From Acidobacteriota bacterium (lineage in GTDB: Bacteria; Acidobacteriota; Holophagae; Acanthopleuribacterales; Acanthopleuribacteraceae), in the NCBI GenBank assembly GCA_020439745.1, contig JAGQSC010000003.1, forward strand, positions 1 to 64,000: a DNA stretch of 64,000 nt. Reading direction: 5' to 3'. Below, in pieces: positions 1 to 8,942 of the stretch (its first letter is position 1; each line of letters begins with the position of its first letter). The position numbers and the translations under genes are program-made. The notes beneath the pieces were generated by a model that saw only the letters and a program-made list of their open reading frames with translations, was not told where the DNA came from and did no database searches.

Positions 1-36
1 GCGTTCATTCTGAGCCAGGATCAAACTCTCATGTTG
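1..36 (-). rRNA. rrs: 16S ribosomal RNA, 5' end only
   Basis: Read on the minus strand, positions 29-10 match the universally conserved 16S segment AGAGTTTGATCCTGGCTCAG, which begins at nucleotide 8 in E. coli numbering. The mature 5' end should therefore lie near position 36. The gene runs leftward out of the window, so only its first three dozen bases are visible and no taxonomic placement can be made from it. Transcription is divergent from the nqr operon. Confidence 0.95.
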
Positions 37-150
37 ATTCCTAGCTTACGCTAGACTTTCACTCTCGATCTCAAACTTCAACCCGTTTGAGTCTTCTCTC
101 ACCTTCTCCATCTGTCAACGAACCCGGTCAGTCTTAATGACCGCCGACAA
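37..150 (-). other. 16S rRNA leader region
   Basis: This stretch lies between the likely rRNA promoter and the 16S 5' end and should be transcribed as the pre-16S leader. It contains short inverted repeats: ctcaaac/gtttgag (70-76 with 85-91) and cggtca/tgaccg (125-130 with 138-143). Such repeats fit a structured leader involved in antitermination or RNase III processing. The role is inferred from position; no clear boxA was recognised. Confidence 0.45.
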
Positions 151-157
151 GGTCGAG

Positions 158-187
158 AGCATAGCAAAGCGGTCGGTGGCATGTCAA
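158..187 (-). promoter_or_regulatory. Probable rRNA operon promoter
   Basis: On the minus strand a perfect -35 box TTGACA (187-182) is followed after 18 bp by TATGCT (163-158) as the -10 box. Transcription would start near 151, about 115 bases before the 16S 5' end, a normal distance for an rRNA promoter. This is a sequence-motif call. An 18-bp spacer is one longer than optimum. Confidence 0.55.
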
Positions 188-521
188 ACACTTTTGTAAG
201 TTTTGTCGGCATTTCGCACTGCGCAACACATAAGTCGCATCATTCCAGCTATATAGATACTACTTTGCGAATGCTGAGGTGTCCGCGAATCGGCTTCGAC
301 CCCAGAACACCCATTTTCCGCCAAAAACCCTGGTCTGAAAGCACTGTTTTATGATTAAATAGTGCCGCTTGCGAACAGGAGTCCGCCAGGCACAAACGCG
401 TTTTAGCGACTATTCCGCGTTTCTCCCATACCGCACCATTGAAGACTATGGAGCATTCGAAGAAGGTCAAACTGATCGATCATGGCGAAGCGCTGTGCCT
501 TCTCTTAAGGAGATTCAATTA
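188..521 (+). other. Upstream region of the nqr operon, no gene seen
   Basis: The 334 bases between the rRNA promoter and nqrA show no credible coding sequence. Short reading frames here lack ribosome binding sites and recognisable protein character. The region must carry the nqr promoter, but I could not pick out a convincing -35/-10 pair. An open frame extends upstream of nqrA from 369, but the ribosome binding site AAGGAG at 507-512 points to the start at 522. Confidence 0.5.
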
Positions 522-1874
522 ATGGCCCATCTAAAGATAGGACAAGGGTACAACGTGCCCATCAAAGGACAGGCAAAAAAAGAGACCGTCGACGTGGGGC
601 CCGCCCCATTCGTAGGGGTCTGTCCCTCTTCATTTGAACATGTCAAACCCAAGTTACACGTCGCTGTCAACGACGAGGTAGTGGCCGGGGAAGTCTTGTT
701 CCACGACAAAGCCAACCCGAACTTGGTATTCGTGGCGCCCGCGAGTGGGCGAATCACCGCCATCAATTACGGTGCGCGTCGTGCGATCGACTCAATTGTA
801 ATTGCCACCAGCGAGACGCCCCAATACCGACAGCACGATGCCTATGACCTGGAGGCTCTTGCTGAGTTCTCAAGGGACGCGCTGATCAAGCACTTGATGG
901 CAGGGGGCATTTGGCCATTCATCAAACAGCGCCCATTCAATCACATTGCCAATCCTGAACGTAAGCCAAAGTCTATCTTTATTAATTGTATGGACTCTGC
1001 ACCCCTTGCCAACGACCCTAACTATTCCTTAAAGGATCGTGCCGATTGGTTCGAGGCGGGCTGTGAGGCTATGAAGATCCTGGCCGATGGCAAGGTACAC
1101 GTGGTGACCGACGCCAAAGGTGCTTTTGATGGATTCACCAAGCCAAGAGGCGTAATTTATCACACTGCGTTGGGCAAGCACCCCGTGGGCTTGGTAGGTA
1201 CACATATTGCCCGCATTGACCCGATCAACCGAGGCCAGTGTGTGTGGCACATCCATGCCCGCGATTTGGTCTTGTTGGGTGGATTCCTATTGTCTGGTCA
1301 AATCCAAACGGAACGCATCGTTGCGATTGCCGGTCCCGGCACCACCACACCGCGTTACGTGCGTTCGCAGATCGGTGCACAAATCAGTCACCTGGTGCAG
1401 AACACCTTAGCAGAAGGCGAGCAACGCGTAATCAGCGGAAACGTCTTGACCGGAACACAAACATCAACCGAAGGGTTCTTGGGCTACTACGACGACTTGG
1501 TCACGTTGGTGCCTGAAGGTCGCGAACAACGTTTCCTGGGATGGATCATGCCCGCGTTGAACATGCCCAGTTTTACGCGCGCCCTGCCTACGGGCTTCTT
1601 CCCCGGTAAAAAGTTCCCAATGAATACCAATATCAACGGTGGCCATCGCGCCATTATTCAGTCGCTGGCTTACGATCGAGTCGTGGCACTGGATGTACAC
1701 CCTGAGTTTTTGATCAAAGCGGCCATGGCCCAAGATATCGACGCCATGGAGAAGCTGGGCATTCTTGAATGTGACCCCGAAGATTTTGCCCTGTGCTCCT
1801 ACGTATGCCCCTCGAAAACCGAAGTGACCAGCGTCATCAAGGCGGGGCTCGAATTGATGGAGAAGGAAGGATAA
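522..1874 (+). CDS. nqrA: Na+-translocating NADH:quinone oxidoreductase subunit A
   Basis: A 450-residue protein, the usual length for NqrA, the peripheral subunit of the Na+-pumping NADH:quinone reductase; it is linked to quinone binding and contacts NqrB. The start was placed at 522 because AAGGAG lies nine bases upstream and because the N-terminus (MAHLKIGQGYNVPIKGQ) is typical of the family. Family segments such as the GGHRAIIQ region and the C-terminal CSYVCPSKTE motif (about residues 425-435) are visible. It is the first gene of a seven-gene cluster, four bases before nqrB. Recognition is from sequence character and operon context, both strong. Confidence 0.96.
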   Translation: MAHLKIGQGYNVPIKGQAKKETVDVGPAPFVGVCPSSFEHVKPKLHVAVNDEVVAGEVLFHDKANPNLVFVAPASGRITAINYGARRAIDSIVIATSETPQYRQHDAYDLEALAEFSRDALIKHLMAGGIWPFIKQRPFNHIANPERKPKSIFINCMDSAPLANDPNYSLKDRADWFEAGCEAMKILADGKVHVVTDAKGAFDGFTKPRGVIYHTALGKHPVGLVGTHIARIDPINRGQCVWHIHARDLVLLGGFLLSGQIQTERIVAIAGPGTTTPRYVRSQIGAQISHLVQNTLAEGEQRVISGNVLTGTQTSTEGFLGYYDDLVTLVPEGREQRFLGWIMPALNMPSFTRALPTGFFPGKKFPMNTNINGGHRAIIQSLAYDRVVALDVHPEFLIKAAMAQDIDAMEKLGILECDPEDFALCSYVCPSKTEVTSVIKAGLELMEKEG

Positions 1875-1878
1875 ACCC

Positions 1879-3072
1879 GTGAAGTTCATTCGTAAGATAC
1901 TCGACAAACACGAGCACCACTTCCTCAAGGGCGGCAAGTTCGAACGTTTCTACCCCTTATGGGAAGCCCAAGATACGTTCTTATTCACGTCCAATCACGT
2001 CACCAAACAAGGGCCGCACGTTCGCGACAGTTTGGATTCCAAACGGCTCATGAGTATTGTAGTGCTGGCTCTGGTCCCCTGTGTCTTGTTCGGCGCCTAT
2101 AACACAGGCCTTCAAGAAGCGTGGGCACATCAGGAACCCACCGGCGATTGGTTTGGTCTGTTTTGGCGTGGGATGATTACGATGTTACCCATCATTGTGG
2201 TGTCATATGCCGCAGGTGGGTTCTGGGAGCTCATCTTCGCCGTTGTACGAAAACACGAGATCAATGAAGGATTCTTGGTTACGGGTCTTCTGTTTCCACT
2301 TGTCTGCCCACCGTCCATCCCTCTTTGGCAAGTCGCAGTGGGCGTCAGTTTTGGCGTCGTCATCGGCAAAGAGATCTTCGGTGGTACGGGCATGAACATC
2401 TTGAACCCAGCCCTCACAGCACGTGCCTTCCTGTACTTTTCCTACCCCGCTCAGATTTCCGGTGACAAGGTCTGGATCTTGGCGCAGCCCGACGGGATTT
2501 CCGGCGCTACGCCCTTGAACGTGGCGGCCATGACGGCCAACGGCGGTGATGCCGTAGCAACGTTGCACTCTTTCTCCAACGGCACCGATTTGACTTATGG
2601 TTTCTGGGACATGTTCTGGGGCACGATTCCAGGTAGTTTGGGTGAAACCTCAGCGGCGGCATGCCTTATTGGTGCACTGATCCTGATCATCACCGGTGTA
2701 GGAAGCTGGCGGGTAATTGTGAGCGTCCTGGGGGGCTCCTGGATTACGGCTGCCCTGCTCAACCTGGTGGCTGGCGGTTCACTTCCCGGCATCCTGTCGC
2801 TGCCTCCTCACTACCACTTGGCGATGGGCGGATTGATGTTTGCCGCCGTCTACATGGCTACAGACCCAGTTAGTGCCGCGCGCACAACTAAGGGCATGTA
2901 CATTTATGGTTTTCTGATTGGCGCTTTGACCATTCTGATTCGCTTGTGGAACCCTGCCTATCCAGAAGGAGCCATGCTCGCCATCCTGTTCATGAATGTG
3001 TTCGCACCCCTAATTGACCATTATGTGGTCAACGCCAACATCAAGCGGAGGATGAAACGTGTCGCAAGCTAA
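1879..3072 (+). CDS. nqrB: Na+-translocating NADH:quinone oxidoreductase subunit B
   Basis: A 397-residue polytopic membrane protein, the main Na+-channel and quinone-site subunit. The flavinylation motif DGISGATPL places the covalent FMN on Thr211, which the nearby ApbE would attach. The large set of hydrophobic helices and the motifs GKEIFGGTGMNILNPA and YMATDPVSA are family hallmarks. It starts with GTG four bases after nqrA and its end overlaps nqrC by 14 bases, so translation of the two is probably coupled. Confidence 0.96.
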   Translation: MKFIRKILDKHEHHFLKGGKFERFYPLWEAQDTFLFTSNHVTKQGPHVRDSLDSKRLMSIVVLALVPCVLFGAYNTGLQEAWAHQEPTGDWFGLFWRGMITMLPIIVVSYAAGGFWELIFAVVRKHEINEGFLVTGLLFPLVCPPSIPLWQVAVGVSFGVVIGKEIFGGTGMNILNPALTARAFLYFSYPAQISGDKVWILAQPDGISGATPLNVAAMTANGGDAVATLHSFSNGTDLTYGFWDMFWGTIPGSLGETSAAACLIGALILIITGVGSWRVIVSVLGGSWITAALLNLVAGGSLPGILSLPPHYHLAMGGLMFAAVYMATDPVSAARTTKGMYIYGFLIGALTILIRLWNPAYPEGAMLAILFMNVFAPLIDHYVVNANIKRRMKRVAS

Positions 3073-3895
3073 AAGTAATTCTCGAGTCTACGTATTCGCC
3101 CTTGCCGTCTGCGTCGTTTGCAGCTTGATCTTGGCAGGCGCATCCACTATGTTGCAACCTCGACAGAGCGTGAACGTTCGTTTGGATATCGTACGGAACA
3201 TTCTGGCAGCTGTGGGTCATGATCCTGCAGAAATAGCAGCGACCGCTCCTCAGGCTACCTTTGATCTGTACAAAGCAGAGTTCACCGAACTGTTGGTAGA
3301 TGGCAACAACAACAGTGCCGATCCCAACTACATGCGCGAGGAACTGGTGAAACTGTCCTATCCGCGCACACAACTCGATGACATGAGCATCAGTGATCTA
3401 TTGCGGGTGTTCAATGCCAAAAAGGATATTCTGGCTCGCCGCAGCAAACAATCGCTGGAGGCATATGACCCAGGCTACAAACTGCTGCATGTATGGCAAC
3501 CCCACGGTGCGGTTGAAGCCTATGTGATCCCCATTGAGGGCTATGGTCTCTGGGACATCATTAAAGGGTACGTAGCGCTCGAGGCAGACCTCAACACCAT
3601 TAAGGGCATCACCTTTTACGAGCACAAGGAGACGCCGGGACTGGGTGCACGAATCGTTGAAGATTGGTTCCGCGAACAGTACAAGGGCAAAACCATTCTC
3701 ACGGAACAGGGTGATCTAACTTCTGTCACCATCGTCCGCGGTGTGGCCACGGACCAGTACAAGGAACCTCAACTCAATCACTATGTGGATGGCATCTCAG
3801 GAGCCACCCTTACCTGCAAAGGTGTGAATCATTTCCTTCAAGCCACGCTAACGGCTTACGAACCGTTTCTCGCCACGCTGCGCAAGAACAGTTAG
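3059..3895 (+). CDS. nqrC: Na+-translocating NADH:quinone oxidoreductase subunit C
   Basis: A 278-residue protein with one N-terminal membrane anchor (about residues 8-30) and a periplasmic FMN-binding domain. The motif DGISGATLT marks Thr250 as the second covalent FMN site of the complex, a substrate for ApbE. It starts with GTG inside the end of nqrB. Electrons pass through this flavin between the NqrD/E iron centre and NqrB in the known enzyme. Confidence 0.96.
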   Translation: MSQAKSNSRVYVFALAVCVVCSLILAGASTMLQPRQSVNVRLDIVRNILAAVGHDPAEIAATAPQATFDLYKAEFTELLVDGNNNSADPNYMREELVKLSYPRTQLDDMSISDLLRVFNAKKDILARRSKQSLEAYDPGYKLLHVWQPHGAVEAYVIPIEGYGLWDIIKGYVALEADLNTIKGITFYEHKETPGLGARIVEDWFREQYKGKTILTEQGDLTSVTIVRGVATDQYKEPQLNHYVDGISGATLTCKGVNHFLQATLTAYEPFLATLRKNS

Positions 3896-3908
3896 AGAGG
3901 ATCAACCG

Positions 3909-4568
3909 ATGAGTGTAGCAACCGCCCCGGAAAAAACCAAAGAGCCGCTCTTTGGCACCAAGCAAAAGAAAACTCTGACTGATCCCTTTTGGGACAACAA
4001 CCCGATTACACTGCAGGTTCTAGGAATTTGCTCGGCACTCGCTGTGACCAGTCAATTAAAACCCACGGTGGTCATGTGCATTGCCCTGACGGTTGTCTTG
4101 ACGGGTTCCAACGTGGCCATTTCGTTGTTGCGCAAGCAGATACCTTCCAAGATACGCATTATTGTCATGCTCAGCGTGGTTTCAACGCTTGTGACCTTGG
4201 TGGACCAAATCCTCAAGGCCTACGCGTTTGACATGAGTAAACAACTCAGCGTATTTGTTGGCTTGATTATTACGAACTGTATTGTGCTCGGTCGCGCTGA
4301 GGCGTTTGCCATGGCCAACAAGCCATGGCCGTCTCTTTTGGACGGGCTGGGCAACGGCCTCGGCTATAGTGTCATCTTATTGCTCGTGGCCACCGGTCGA
4401 GAATTGTTGGGAAGCGGCACCCTGTTTGGCATGCACGTGATTCCTCAGGCTCTGTACGATATTGGTTACGTGAATGTCGGTCTGATGGTACTTCCCCCAG
4501 GGGCCTTTATTTTGTTGGGGCTCATCATTTGGGTCCAAAAACAATCTTCCAAGCAGTTCGAAGTATAG
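3909..4568 (+). CDS. nqrD: Na+-translocating NADH:quinone oxidoreductase subunit D
   Basis: A 219-residue, six-helix membrane protein of the NqrD/RnfE family. It pairs with NqrE, and the two hold an intramembrane iron-sulfur centre with inverted topologies. The conserved NCIVLGRAEAFA segment (about residue 121) carries one of the cysteines. The gene is preceded by AGAGAGG and lies ten bases before nqrE. Confidence 0.96.
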   Translation: MSVATAPEKTKEPLFGTKQKKTLTDPFWDNNPITLQVLGICSALAVTSQLKPTVVMCIALTVVLTGSNVAISLLRKQIPSKIRIIVMLSVVSTLVTLVDQILKAYAFDMSKQLSVFVGLIITNCIVLGRAEAFAMANKPWPSLLDGLGNGLGYSVILLLVATGRELLGSGTLFGMHVIPQALYDIGYVNVGLMVLPPGAFILLGLIIWVQKQSSKQFEV

Positions 4569-4577
4569 GAGGACGAC

Positions 4578-5186
4578 ATGGTTGATCTAATTAGCATTGC
4601 TACTAAGGCTATTTTCGTCGAAAACATTTTGCTGTCGTTCTTTCTGGGTATGTGTTCGTTTTTGGCATGTTCCAAAAAAATTGAAACGGCTATGGGCTTG
4701 GGCATGGCGGTGATCTTTGTTTTGGGCGTCACAACGCCGATCAACTGGCTCATCAACCACTACTTGTTGCGCGATGGCGCTTTGGCATGGCTGGGTTACC
4801 CCAACGTTAACTTAAGTTTCCTTCAATTTATTTGCTACATCGCCACCATTGCCGCCATGGTTCAGTTGGTAGAAATGGTGATGGACAAGTTTGCACCCGC
4901 TCTCTACCAGTCATTAGGGATCTTCCTGCCGTTGATTGCTGTGAACTGTGCCATTCTGGGTACCAGCCTCTTTATGGGTACCAAGGGGTATGACTTCACT
5001 GAAAGCACGGTGTTCGGCTTGAGCTCCGGTGTGGGTTGGCTGATGGCGATCGTAGCCATGGCTGCCATTCGCACCAAACTTCAATACTCCAACATCCCCC
5101 TCGGTCTCCGAGGCTTGGGTATCACCATGTTGATCACAGGGCTCATGGCTTTAGGCTTCATGAGTTTTATCGGCATCAATTTATAG
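4578..5186 (+). CDS. nqrE: Na+-translocating NADH:quinone oxidoreductase subunit E
   Basis: A 202-residue, six-helix protein of the NqrE/RnfA family. The partner cysteine motif VNCAILGTSLF is present, and the early GMCSFLACSKK segment is typical. RBS AGGAGG lies just upstream. Together with NqrD it forms the membrane iron centre that NqrM is thought to help assemble. Confidence 0.96.
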   Translation: MVDLISIATKAIFVENILLSFFLGMCSFLACSKKIETAMGLGMAVIFVLGVTTPINWLINHYLLRDGALAWLGYPNVNLSFLQFICYIATIAAMVQLVEMVMDKFAPALYQSLGIFLPLIAVNCAILGTSLFMGTKGYDFTESTVFGLSSGVGWLMAIVAMAAIRTKLQYSNIPLGLRGLGITMLITGLMALGFMSFIGINL

Positions 5187-5196
5187 GAGTGCGATC

Positions 5197-6429
5197 ATGA
5201 GTGATCTTGTAACCATTGGATTCAGCGTAGGTGTCTTCACCTTGGTGATCATGGCGTTGGTCGTCATTCTTGCAACGCTGGAAAAAAAGCTGATCCCCCA
5301 AGGCGATGTTCAGATTCTGGTAAACGATGACGCAGAAAAGAGCCCAACCGTCGCACCGGGCGGTACTCTTTTGAGTGCCTTATCTGGAGTGGGCATTTTT
5401 CTCCCATCAGCCTGTGGCGGCGGTGGCACCTGTGCCATGTGTAAATGTCAAGTTCTGGACGGTGGAGGAGATATTCTACCTACCGAGCTCAACCACATTT
5501 CCCGCAAAGACGCAAAGGACCATTGGCGTTTAGCCTGCCAAGTCAAAGTGAAAAGCGCCATGAACATTCGCGTGCCAGACGAAGTATTCAGTATCCAGAA
5601 GTTCGAATGCACGGTACGGTCAAACGATAATGTGGCAACATTCATCAAGGAATTGGTGCTGGATATTGATGGCGGCAAGCACCTGGACTTTGAAGCGGGC
5701 GGTTATATTCAGATCGACATTCCCGAGTACCATGGCCTTTCCTACAAGTCATTCGATGTTCCCGGCGAGTATCGTGAGGACTGGGACAAGTTCAACCTGT
5801 GGAAATACGTGGCGAATAACCCTGAAGACTGTTTCCGCGCCTACTCCATGGCCAATCACCCAGCCGAAGGCAATATGGTCATGCTCAACGTTCGTATCGC
5901 ATCACCACCTCCGGGACGGGATGATATTCCACCAGGCATTGCGTCAAGTTACATTTACAGTTTGAAGCCTGGTGACAAGGTGATGATCTCGGGTCCCTAT
6001 GGTGAGTTCTTTCAAAAGAAGACGGATCGCGAAATGTGTTTCGTGGGTGGCGGCGCCGGGATGGCGCCTATGCGCAGTCACTTGTTTGACCTGTTCCATA
6101 CCCAACACACCACACGCAAGGTGACATTTTGGTACGGTGCTCGGTCGCTCCGCGAGATGTTCTACGACGATGATTTCACCGACATTGCAGCGAAATATCC
6201 GAATTTTTCGTACAACGTCGCCCTGTCGGCAGCCCTTCCCGAGGATAACTGGACCGGCTACACGGGTTTCATTCACCAGGTACTCCACGACGAATACCTT
6301 TCCAAACACGAAGATCCCACAGAAATTGAATACTACCTGTGCGGTCCACCCATGATGATCAGCGCCATGCAAAAGATGCTCTACGATCTGGGCGTCGAAA
6401 AAGAAATGATCATGTTTGATGAGTTTTAA
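5197..6429 (+). CDS. nqrF: Na+-translocating NADH:quinone oxidoreductase subunit F, NADH-oxidising
   Basis: A 410-residue protein with an N-terminal membrane helix (about residues 5-28), a ferredoxin-type 2Fe-2S domain with Cys73, Cys79, Cys82 and Cys114, and a C-terminal FAD/NADH reductase domain (FRAYSMAN for FAD, VGGGAGMAPMRS and YYLCGPPMM for NADH). This is where NADH enters the complex on the cytoplasmic side. The length and the conserved C-terminal MFDEF match the family. Confidence 0.97.
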   Translation: MSDLVTIGFSVGVFTLVIMALVVILATLEKKLIPQGDVQILVNDDAEKSPTVAPGGTLLSALSGVGIFLPSACGGGGTCAMCKCQVLDGGGDILPTELNHISRKDAKDHWRLACQVKVKSAMNIRVPDEVFSIQKFECTVRSNDNVATFIKELVLDIDGGKHLDFEAGGYIQIDIPEYHGLSYKSFDVPGEYREDWDKFNLWKYVANNPEDCFRAYSMANHPAEGNMVMLNVRIASPPPGRDDIPPGIASSYIYSLKPGDKVMISGPYGEFFQKKTDREMCFVGGGAGMAPMRSHLFDLFHTQHTTRKVTFWYGARSLREMFYDDDFTDIAAKYPNFSYNVALSAALPEDNWTGYTGFIHQVLHDEYLSKHEDPTEIEYYLCGPPMMISAMQKMLYDLGVEKEMIMFDEF

Positions 6430-6439
6430 CGTGATCGCT

Positions 6440-7453
6440 ATGAAGGGGCGCCCATGGATTTGGGCGCTCTTTTTGTTTGTGATCACGAGTTGTCGATCTG
6501 ACCCAAGCGAATCCCTCAGGCTACATGTCTTTCAAGGTCAAACGATGGGAACTAGCTATCGGATATCCGTGGTCGCAGGTGAACTAGACCGCGAGGCTCT
6601 TCAAGAGGATATCCAGGCACGACTCGACCGAATCGACACACTTATGTCTAGTTGGGTGTCAACCAGCGACATTAACCGCATCAATAGTTCAGATAGGGAC
6701 GAGCCGATCACGGTAGATCCAGAGACAGCTCAGGTGCTTAATCATTCGCTGTCGATTGCCGACTTGACATCGGGCGCGTTTGACATATCCATGAGCCCAC
6801 TTATTGAGTTATGGGGATTTGGAACACGTGATTTGGAGGCTTTTCCCCAAGACGATGCCATCAGGGAACTACTCACTCAAACAGGGCCTGGCACATTCTC
6901 TGTAACCGGTCAGACGGTGACCAAACTCCACCCCAAAGTTACCTTGAACGTTTCAGCGATTGCCAAGGGATACGCCGTCGATAAGGTCCATGAACTATTG
7001 ACCGAAAAGGGGTTCACGGACCATTTGGTGGAGGTAGGTGGCGAAGTGTTTGCTGCGGGTATATCCATCCATCGCAAGCCTTGGCGGGTGGGTTTAGAGG
7101 CCCCTGATCCAGTCTCGCGCACACCCGAAGTTCACCAGGTGGTACGGCTCTCGGGCATGGCGGTCGCCACATCGGGAAATTACCGCAACTTCTTTTGGCA
7201 CGAGGGCAAACAATACACGCATATCATCGACCCCAGAACTGGCTACCCCATTCCCAGTTATGTAACAAGCGTATCTGTGATTGCCAAAGACTGCATGAGT
7301 GCGGATGCCATGGCCACGGCATGTATGGTGTTGGGCGTGGAAGCCTCATTGAAATTGATGGAGGAGGTTCCCGATGCGGAATGCATGTTGGTTGAAGAAA
7401 AGGACGGCAAACAGTTGACCCATTTCAGTTCAGGCATGGGAAGCTACCTATAG
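6440..7453 (+). CDS. apbE: FAD:protein FMN transferase (lipoprotein)
   Basis: A 337-residue ApbE-family enzyme, which transfers FMN from FAD to the Thr residues of NqrB and NqrC. Visible family motifs are MGTSYRI near the N-terminus, NVSAIAKGYAVD in the middle and the Mg2+-site segment SADAMATACMVLG near the end. With the start at 6440 the protein begins with a signal peptide and lipobox VITSC, so it should be anchored facing the periplasm, where the NqrC flavin site lies. Upstream in-frame starts (TTG 6416, ATG 6419, GTG 6431) would overlap or abut nqrF; no strong RBS decides. The position directly after nqrF supports the role. Confidence 0.92.
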   Translation: MKGRPWIWALFLFVITSCRSDPSESLRLHVFQGQTMGTSYRISVVAGELDREALQEDIQARLDRIDTLMSSWVSTSDINRINSSDRDEPITVDPETAQVLNHSLSIADLTSGAFDISMSPLIELWGFGTRDLEAFPQDDAIRELLTQTGPGTFSVTGQTVTKLHPKVTLNVSAIAKGYAVDKVHELLTEKGFTDHLVEVGGEVFAAGISIHRKPWRVGLEAPDPVSRTPEVHQVVRLSGMAVATSGNYRNFFWHEGKQYTHIIDPRTGYPIPSYVTSVSVIAKDCMSADAMATACMVLGVEASLKLMEEVPDAECMLVEEKDGKQLTHFSSGMGSYL

Positions 7454-7457
7454 CTGA

Positions 7458-7712
7458 TTAGACCGCCTGACCACGATCCTTTTCTGTTCGACGCGGGTTC
7501 CCTAACTCTGCGATGCGCAAAAGCCCGGACTCGTCATCCGACGGACATAACTCTTTTTCTTTTTTGGCGCATGCGCCACATGAGGGCTCGCCGAGTATTT
7601 CCGCAGCGCCGCCACAGGACCCCTTTAAGCTGATGCCACGCACAATGAAACCTATTGCCATGCCGGCAAAACACAAGCCAAAAATCGTCAATGTGAACAA
7701 AAGCGTCGTCAA
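7458..7712 (-). CDS. nqrM: Na+-NQR maturation factor NqrM (DUF539)
   Basis: A small protein (84 residues from a TTG at 7712) with one N-terminal transmembrane helix (about residues 4-24) followed by a cysteine-rich tail: Cys33 in GSCGG, Cys45 and Cys48 in SCGAC, and Cys56. This is the NqrM architecture, a factor required for assembly of the Nqr iron centre. The start is chosen because GGGAGG lies five bases upstream of the TTG; another TTG at 7727 would add five residues. The gene faces apbE tail to tail with four bases between stop codons, so it is not co-transcribed with nqrA-F. Confidence 0.85.
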   Translation of the reverse strand: MTTLLFTLTIFGLCFAGMAIGFIVRGISLKGSCGGAAEILGEPSCGACAKKEKELCPSDDESGLLRIAELGNPRRTEKDRGQAV

Positions 7713-7770
7713 TGGGGCCTCCCGCAATGCGGTATGATTATTCTAGCAGATCTCAAGGGAAGGTGCTTTT

Positions 7771-8082
7771 ATGAAGGGTGGCGCTTTTGCAGTAATCAAA
7801 GTCATAGAGCCAAAAGCCCAGTATTGGGGGCGGCTTATCGAGATTTCGCCGGCAGGTGTGATTTTTCGGGGTATTGAGGTGACCATGATTGAGCGGTACA
7901 AATACCAAATTGGGAAAGACGATTGCGAGGTCTTCCCCGAAACGCTATTTGTGCCAAGTCGTCGGTTGTTATGCATAGCCTTGGACGAAAATCAGGGTAC
8001 GGTTCCTTCGGTTATAGATTCTATACGCAGCTACACCGGACTTCACGACGACGAAATCATGGGACCCAACACCCATATCTAA
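7771..8082 (+). CDS. Hypothetical protein, 103 residues
   Basis: A small protein with a good RBS (AAGGGAAGG, about nine bases upstream of ATG). It has no signal peptide or membrane helix. The first half looks like a short beta-rich fold (WGRLIEISPAGVIFRGIEV), the second half carries a VFPETLFVPSRR segment. I do not recognise the family. It is divergent from nqrM, with 58 bases between the starts, and its stop overlaps the stop of the NuoM-like gene by four bases. Confidence 0.7.
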   Translation: MKGGAFAVIKVIEPKAQYWGRLIEISPAGVIFRGIEVTMIERYKYQIGKDDCEVFPETLFVPSRRLLCIALDENQGTVPSVIDSIRSYTGLHDDEIMGPNTHI

Positions 8083-8942
8083 ATCTCAAGATCGGGTTCC
8101 TCAGCTCTTTCCGGCCATATCGTCGAACCTACGTCAACAGCCATCAGACGCAAAACAGACCAGACACTCAAACAAAGTCCCAGCCAAGTCACCCACAAAC
8201 TCATCCCCGATTCGGGAATCTGCCAATGGGACATTGGCCACAAGGGTGAGACTGCTATCGCAGCTAGGATCATCAACGGCAGTCCACGCCAGGCACGTCG
8301 GTCGAAGTCTGCAATCTGCATCGTGCGACAAGCGATGCTAATTTCTTGAGCGCCGATTAGTAAGGCGCAAGTGCCCCACATCACCCATGTATGGGTTACG
8401 AGTCCAGCTAGCGCGAACTGAAGCCAACAAAGCCACAGACTGGCCAGAAATCTTCGACTATCACTTTGTGCAACAGCCAGTAAGCCAAAATACATGGCTC
8501 CAAAAAGTAGCCAGCCAAGAGAAAGTTTGAACGGCATCACTTGCGTCGCCAAAAGCATCCCAGCGGCCACGACGAACCAGCTTCCGAAATGGTTGGGAAC
8601 TCGCACAACCCACTCCTGAATATGCACATGGAGGGGGAAAATCGGTAACCAGACCAGAGCCCAAACCCAGGTGGCGATGGACGGCTGTCCCAGAAACCAG
8701 AAGAGCCAGGCTGCGATTAACACCCCAGCCACGCCCCATATCTTGCGGAACCCGTAGATTTGATCTCGATTGCCACCAATCAAAAGAAGGCCAAGTACAA
8801 AAGCGCCGCAGGCAACCAAACCAACCCCCCAAGAGGCCTTGGGCACCCAAGCCAAACCCCACATGCCAACGGTCACAAAGCTTGCCTTCCAACTGCGGGA
8901 TCGCCAAGCCAGCCACAAGCCTGTCAAACCCAGAACGGTCAT
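8079..8942 (-). CDS. Degenerate NuoM-like membrane protein
   Basis: A 287-residue protein made almost wholly of hydrophobic helices. Residues 97-105 (VWLPIFPLH) and 156-164 (AVAQSDSRR) resemble the NuoM segments VKMPMVPLH and AFAQTDIKR in order and spacing, followed by a weak match to the region after the discontinuous helix. The lysine of the first motif, essential for proton transfer in complex I, is Trp98 here. The protein is much shorter than NuoM (about 500 residues). The start was set at 8942 because its ATG overlaps the stop of the upstream gene (ATGA), implying coupled translation. The relation to complex I is my reading of weak similarity. Confidence 0.6.
   Translation of the reverse strand: MTVLGLTGLWLAWRSRSWKASFVTVGMWGLAWVPKASWGVGLVACGAFVLGLLLIGGNRDQIYGFRKIWGVAGVLIAAWLFWFLGQPSIATWVWALVWLPIFPLHVHIQEWVVRVPNHFGSWFVVAAGMLLATQVMPFKLSLGWLLFGAMYFGLLAVAQSDSRRFLASLWLCWLQFALAGLVTHTWVMWGTCALLIGAQEISIACRTMQIADFDRRAWRGLPLMILAAIAVSPLWPMSHWQIPESGMSLWVTWLGLCLSVWSVLRLMAVDVGSTIWPERAEEPDLEI

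Noticed and set aside
249-470. Minus-strand reading frame of 73 codons upstream of nqrA
   Set aside because: It has no ribosome binding site or recognisable protein character, and it lies in the rRNA/nqr control region.
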